Part shown: one piece after another, positions 60,633 through 64,000 of the stretch | Position numbering within the stretch: position 1 is the first letter of the stretch | Layout of the letters: the number at the start of each line of letters is the position of its first letter | Origin: Rotaria sp. Silwood1 | Taxonomy: Eukaryota > Rotifera > Eurotatoria > Philodinida > Philodinidae | Assembly (NCBI GenBank): GCA_905250075.1 | Contig: CAJNOP010000084.1 | Coordinates: forward strand, 694,492 to 758,491 | Length of the DNA: 64,000 nt | Direction of reading: 5' to 3' | Position numbers and translations under genes: made by a program | Notes under the pieces: generated by a model | The model's input: the letters and a program-made list of their open reading frames with translations, nothing else | Told to the model about the DNA's origin: nothing | Databases searched by the model: none

Positions 60633-60838
60633 GTGTGGGTGTGGGTGGGTGTGGATGTGGCTGTGGATGTGGGTGGGGTGTGGGTGGGTGTGGATGTGGC
60701 TGTGGATGTGGGTGGGGTGTGGGTGGGTGTGGTTCCTGTCTTAACTGACACCCACACCCACACTCACCCACATCAACACCCACCCATACCCACACCCACA
60801 CCCACTCACACTAACTCTCATCCACACCCACACCTACA
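60633..60838. repeat. Largest telomere-like inverted array
   Basis: The G arm 60633-60732 holds a direct duplication of a ~40-bp block (GGGTGGGTGTGGATGTGGCT and following bases) within TGTGGG-type sequence. After the spacer TTCCTGTCTTAACTGA a C arm 60748-60838 of CACCCACACCCACACTCACC type follows. Confidence 0.9.
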
Positions 60839-60960
60839 TGTTTTCTTTAGTTATTTTTGCCAATGACAAACGTGACACGATTAATTTTATTTTCTCTATC
60901 GAAGGAGGTATTACTCGAAATATACTCATGTTGAATAAAGTTAATATAAAAGGTAAAGTA
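60839..60960 (+). pseudogene. Coding-like segment between two arrays
   Basis: Open from the C arm through to the next G arm: MFSLVIFANDKRDTINFIFS then IEGGITRNILMLNKVNIKGK. After the following array, around 61057-61140, the frame LWTSRLFHVLEPIGVSIFPE then SKITFGS looks like another piece. Possibly one gene split by the array; family unknown. Confidence 0.35.
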
Positions 60961-61049
60961 AGGGTGTGGGTGTGCACATTTAGTGCAGCAGAAGTACCAC
61001 ACACGCACATCCACACCCATCCACAAGTCCCACTTACACCCACACCCTC
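60961..61049. repeat. Telomere-like inverted array
   Basis: AGGGTGTGGGTGTGCAC, a ~35-base spacer, then ACACGCACATCCACACCC and CACTTACACCCACACCCTC. G arm first. Confidence 0.85.
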
Positions 61050-61311
61050 TAGTTGACATGCTTTGGACATCACGACTTTTTCATGTACTTGAACCAATTG
61101 GAGTGAGCATTTTTCCTGAATCGAAGATTACATTTGGTTCAAAATTATTGCACTAGAATTTATAGTTAGAAGAAGAAAAAATAAATTCGAATGAACGGAC
61201 TGGAGAATATGTCGATCTTTCATCAACGTGGTTTCGATGTTCGTCGTTCCAACAAAAAACTATGAATACTGATTTCATCCTACACGTTTTAGCATTTTAA
61301 CATGTCTTGAA

Positions 61312-61377
61312 GTGTAGGTGTGGGTGTGGGTGGGTGTTGATGTGGGCTGATTGATTTTTTTTTTCTACACCATCCCT
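61312..61377. repeat. Telomere-like inverted array, short C arm
   Basis: GTGTAGGTGTGGGTGTGGGT then GGGTGTTGATGTGGG, a T-rich spacer, and only CTACACCATCCC on the C side. Confidence 0.7.
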
Positions 61378-61691
61378 TCATTCATTAATATAATAGATCA
61401 ATATGGTGCCGTCTTTTTCCTCTCTTGATCATTGGCAATTTCTGAATTTATAGTCATTGACGGACAATCTATCGTACTGGCAAATTTTTGAATCGTTGAG
61501 TTTAACACAAGAATGAATATTAATTATTCTTGTGAGCAGTTTTATTAACATATCGAAACTGAAAAATATTTATTGAACTACATCTGGAGAAATGAAAAGC
61601 ATGAAGAATAATATGAAACCTGTATTCTATAACTTTTATTCTTTTCGAAAGACTTATTTATCTGCATAATTCATATATATGCTTTGTTTCA

Positions 61692-61770
61692 CTATTTTCG
61701 TGACCAAGTTTTGAGTTCGGCGAAAGAATCCAGCACTTGATGTCTTTGGATCGATGTGTAGATATGGGTG
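61692..61770 (-). pseudogene. Fragment of the 27.7-31.5 kb gene family
   Basis: The minus strand encodes QVLDSFAELKTWSRK and a stop, close to TDSFAELENWFYTSKKS in copy B at 29.4 kb. Its upstream end runs straight into TGGGTG repeat sequence and the inserted MITE. A truncated third copy. Confidence 0.45.
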
Positions 61771-62056
61771 CACTGAAAAAAAAGGTATTTTACAGAACCA
61801 TTTTTTAAACGAATTCGAAACCCTCGAAAGGGTTTCGTAAAAACGTTGACACTTTCAAAATGATTGTCATCGATCAAGAAGTCTTTTTTAAGGGTTCGGT
61901 AGGGTTTGGTACGAAACCTAAAAAGGTTTAGAATTCGTTTCAAAAATCGGAACCTTTTTAGGTTCCGTATCATGCGCGAAACCTTTTTTTTCTTCACAGA
62001 ACCCTTTTTTTCACGAAACCCTCAAAGGTTCAGCAATGTACCTTTATTTTTCAGTG
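61771..62056. mobile_element. 286-bp MITE inserted in telomere-like sequence, with TGGGTG duplication
   Basis: The terminal repeats CACTGAAAAAAAAGGTA (61771-61787) and TACCTTTATTTTTCAGTG (62039-62056) are inverted and nearly identical. Both sides are flanked by TGGGTG (61765-61770 and 62057-62062), a 6-bp target duplication. The interior repeats GGTTTCG / CGAAACC and GGTTCCG motifs in both orientations. No coding capacity. CACTG/CAGTG ends recall CMC-type transposons, whose duplications are normally shorter, so the class is open. Confidence 0.8.
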
Positions 62057-62139
62057 TGGGTGTATAATATAGATATGGGAAAAGAGAAGAAGCCCAAACA
62101 CTTTAAGACAGTTAATTCGGGACGAGATTATTGATCTTT

Positions 62140-62290
62140 TTCACGTTCAGTATTAGGTTTAACAATTGGTTGTAATTATTTGTCGTACTTCATTAAATCC
62201 TCAATATCATGAAAAGCAAGACAAATAAATGTACATTGAATACCAGCTAGATGATCAAGAAATTCTAAATCAAAGAACATATTTTTTTTA
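62140..62290 (-). pseudogene. Possible coding fragment (weak)
   Basis: A minus-strand frame reads FFDLEFLDHLAGIQCTFICL then AFHDIEDLMKYDK before a stop. It looks protein-like but has no start, splice signals or known family. Confidence 0.25.
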
Positions 62291-62299
62291 ATAGTCACA

Positions 62300-64000
62300 G
62301 ATATTTTTCTTGTTGTTCAATCTTTTAGAAGACAAAAAAATAAAAGCTTAAGTACATCGACTTCCTATTCTGGTTCGAAAAAAATGAAGCTTTTCAATTT
62401 CGATATTTTTATAAATTATAAATTTTCATAGTGTTATTCTTTATGAAATATTGCATGACGAAAAATGACACAAGGTACTCTTTAGATCTCAGAAGACTAT
62501 AAATAGACTTTAAAGAGTACTGTCTAAAAGAGCATAAGAATGAGATGTTGTCACATTTTCTATGATGCTCTCTTAAAAAGTTATGCCTTTTACAAAAAAT
62601 GCGAAAAAAAAACCAAATTTATCATAGCGTTATTAGAAAGGTATTTTTATTTTTTGTAATGTTGGTAACTTTGTGACAGAAGGTCGCAGAACATGTAGCA
62701 ACCTTCCATTTTATTGTGCTTCGGAATATTACTTAGAAAAACTAATTTAAGCACAATCTGCGGAGACCTAAATAATATCACGTCTGGTTTTTTCTCAAAT
62801 CCTCCTTTGATGGTGTATATATGATATTTTGGTATGAAATGCATTTAATAGAGAACTTCATTGACTATTCAAATCACTATTTGGTACTGCAGAAAAAAAA
62901 ATGAAAAATATACGTAGAAGGCTTAGAATATTTTTTAACAGCATTACGGCAATGTTGAAAATAGAAACACGTTTAGGCGCTTTGGGAAAATTTTTCTAAT
63001 TGTATCTCGAATGCATTTTGATATGAAATCACATTCCGACACGTTTGATAAAAAAACCGCGTTTAAATGTATTGATTTTGCGCTTGACATTTACATGGTG
63101 AGACCATACTCATTTTTAATGCCTATTTCCACCTTGTCTCTACATTTTTACAACTATTCTTTTCTTTAATGATTGTCAATTACAGAATTAGAAATTGAAT
63201 GAAAAGTATATGTAAAGATACAAAAGATATAAACTAAACAACAAGGAGCACAGTGAAAGTCTGAAAATTCGTATAAATTGTGAAAACTATCAAAGACATG
63301 TCTTCAATTATGAATAATCATAAAACAACGACAACTTTGCAATTTATTTGTCATGCATGGGTGAGAAAATTTCAACTTTGTTACCTCTTTTGATCGTGAC
63401 ACGCAATATAAGTAATTTTTTTTCTGTTTTATGTTTTCTTTTCAAGGTGTACACACACGTGACAATCAATACAGTGTTACTTTGAGAAAGTAAAATAAAA
63501 AGAACGACGTACCGTATATCGTTGTCACAAGATACGTCTTCTTTCCATTTTCTTTTGATGATATTTTGTGCAGTCGTTATGAAGTAAAACCATATTCTCA
63601 TCGTTGTGAAGTTCATCATTTGTACAGAGTCATCATTAATATTATACAAATAGAATATTAAACTCTTCACTTTGCTGTCTAGAACGATCTTAATAACAAA
63701 GAGCAATTTAAATATCAATCTGCACGTGAGTAGCTTCTATGCTTTGTTTTCTTAAAAAATCCTTATTTCACAAGCTGCTGTAAATAGTCGTATTGCTCGC
63801 TTTCTGAATTCATTTGTTAAACTTATTATGTGTATATACTATAGTATGCTTTCTAAACAATTTGAGCAAACGTATCAAAATATTTTTTTTTCTCCTAACC
63901 AAGGAGACAAATAGTAGGATGCAGTTCTGAATTAGCCTGTAATTTAAAAAGTGTTGACTTTCGTTAGAGCTCTTAGCAAGTCTTAGCGTTAACATTAATT
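62300..64000. other. No gene seen
   Basis: A+T-rich to the end of the window. Minus-strand open frames at 62647-62844 and 63344-63718 have no motifs and skewed composition; I regard them as chance. Confidence 0.4.

Noticed and set aside
63344-63718. 124-codon minus-strand frame near the right edge
   Set aside because: No domain, no splice or start context; composition follows the A+T-rich background.
1-64000. CRISPR array or bacterial operon
   Set aside because: No regularly spaced direct repeats with unique spacers; genes have eukaryotic introns, and the one bacterial-type gene stands alone.

Overview
The window looks like a piece of a bdelloid rotifer nuclear genome (Rotaria/Adineta type). 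The grounds are: very A+T-rich DNA; animal genes cut by tiny GT-AG introns (about 51-65 bp) beside a few long ones; a pyrimidine-AG acceptor shortly before many start codons, as expected with spliced-leader trans-splicing; many G-rich tracts of the type (TGTGGG)n, the telomere repeat reported for bdelloids; and an intronless bacterial tryptophanase gene carrying eukaryotic expression signals. No tool was run, so species assignment is inference.

Left part, 1-15 kb, is conserved housekeeping sequence: the 3' part of a divergent alpha-tubulin gene, a Rab5-like GTPase, a six-finger C2H2 zinc-finger protein, a MOB3 kinase activator (minus strand), the mitochondrial citrate carrier SLC25A1, and a small, hydrophilic, glycine-rich 83-residue protein. 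All were assembled by eye from exons with consistent reading phase.

From about 15 kb on the window turns accessory. 15.9-19.5 kb holds inverted-repeat transposons, one nested in another, beside a hAT transposase fragment. 20.2-25.2 kb holds three F-box/leucine-rich type genes or remnants, the middle one frameshifted and the last one cut short next to a telomere-like hairpin and a LINE fragment. 27.7-31.5 kb holds two tandem, decayed members of an unrecognised multicopy gene family. 31.9-37.0 kb is a decayed ~180-bp satellite into which a foldback-like element has inserted; its arms are tandem 53-bp arrays in opposite orientation. 37.2-38.2 kb encodes an NHL-repeat protein. 40-45 kb is degenerate repetitive DNA. 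46.4-48.1 kb holds a TTAA-flanked inverted-repeat element and a ~635-bp near-perfect palindrome. 49-50 kb has a broken cysteine-rich gene. 50-62 kb is dense in telomere-like arrays and holds the tryptophanase gene at 58.1-59.4 kb.

The most striking signal is a set of about 18 short arrays in which a G-rich (TGTGGG-like) 5' arm is followed, after a short spacer, by a C-rich (CCCACA-like) 3' arm. Every array has this polarity, the one produced by joining two telomere ends. Several abut truncated coding pieces. They could be scars of broken ends that were capped with telomere repeats and then joined, or a new hairpin repeat family.
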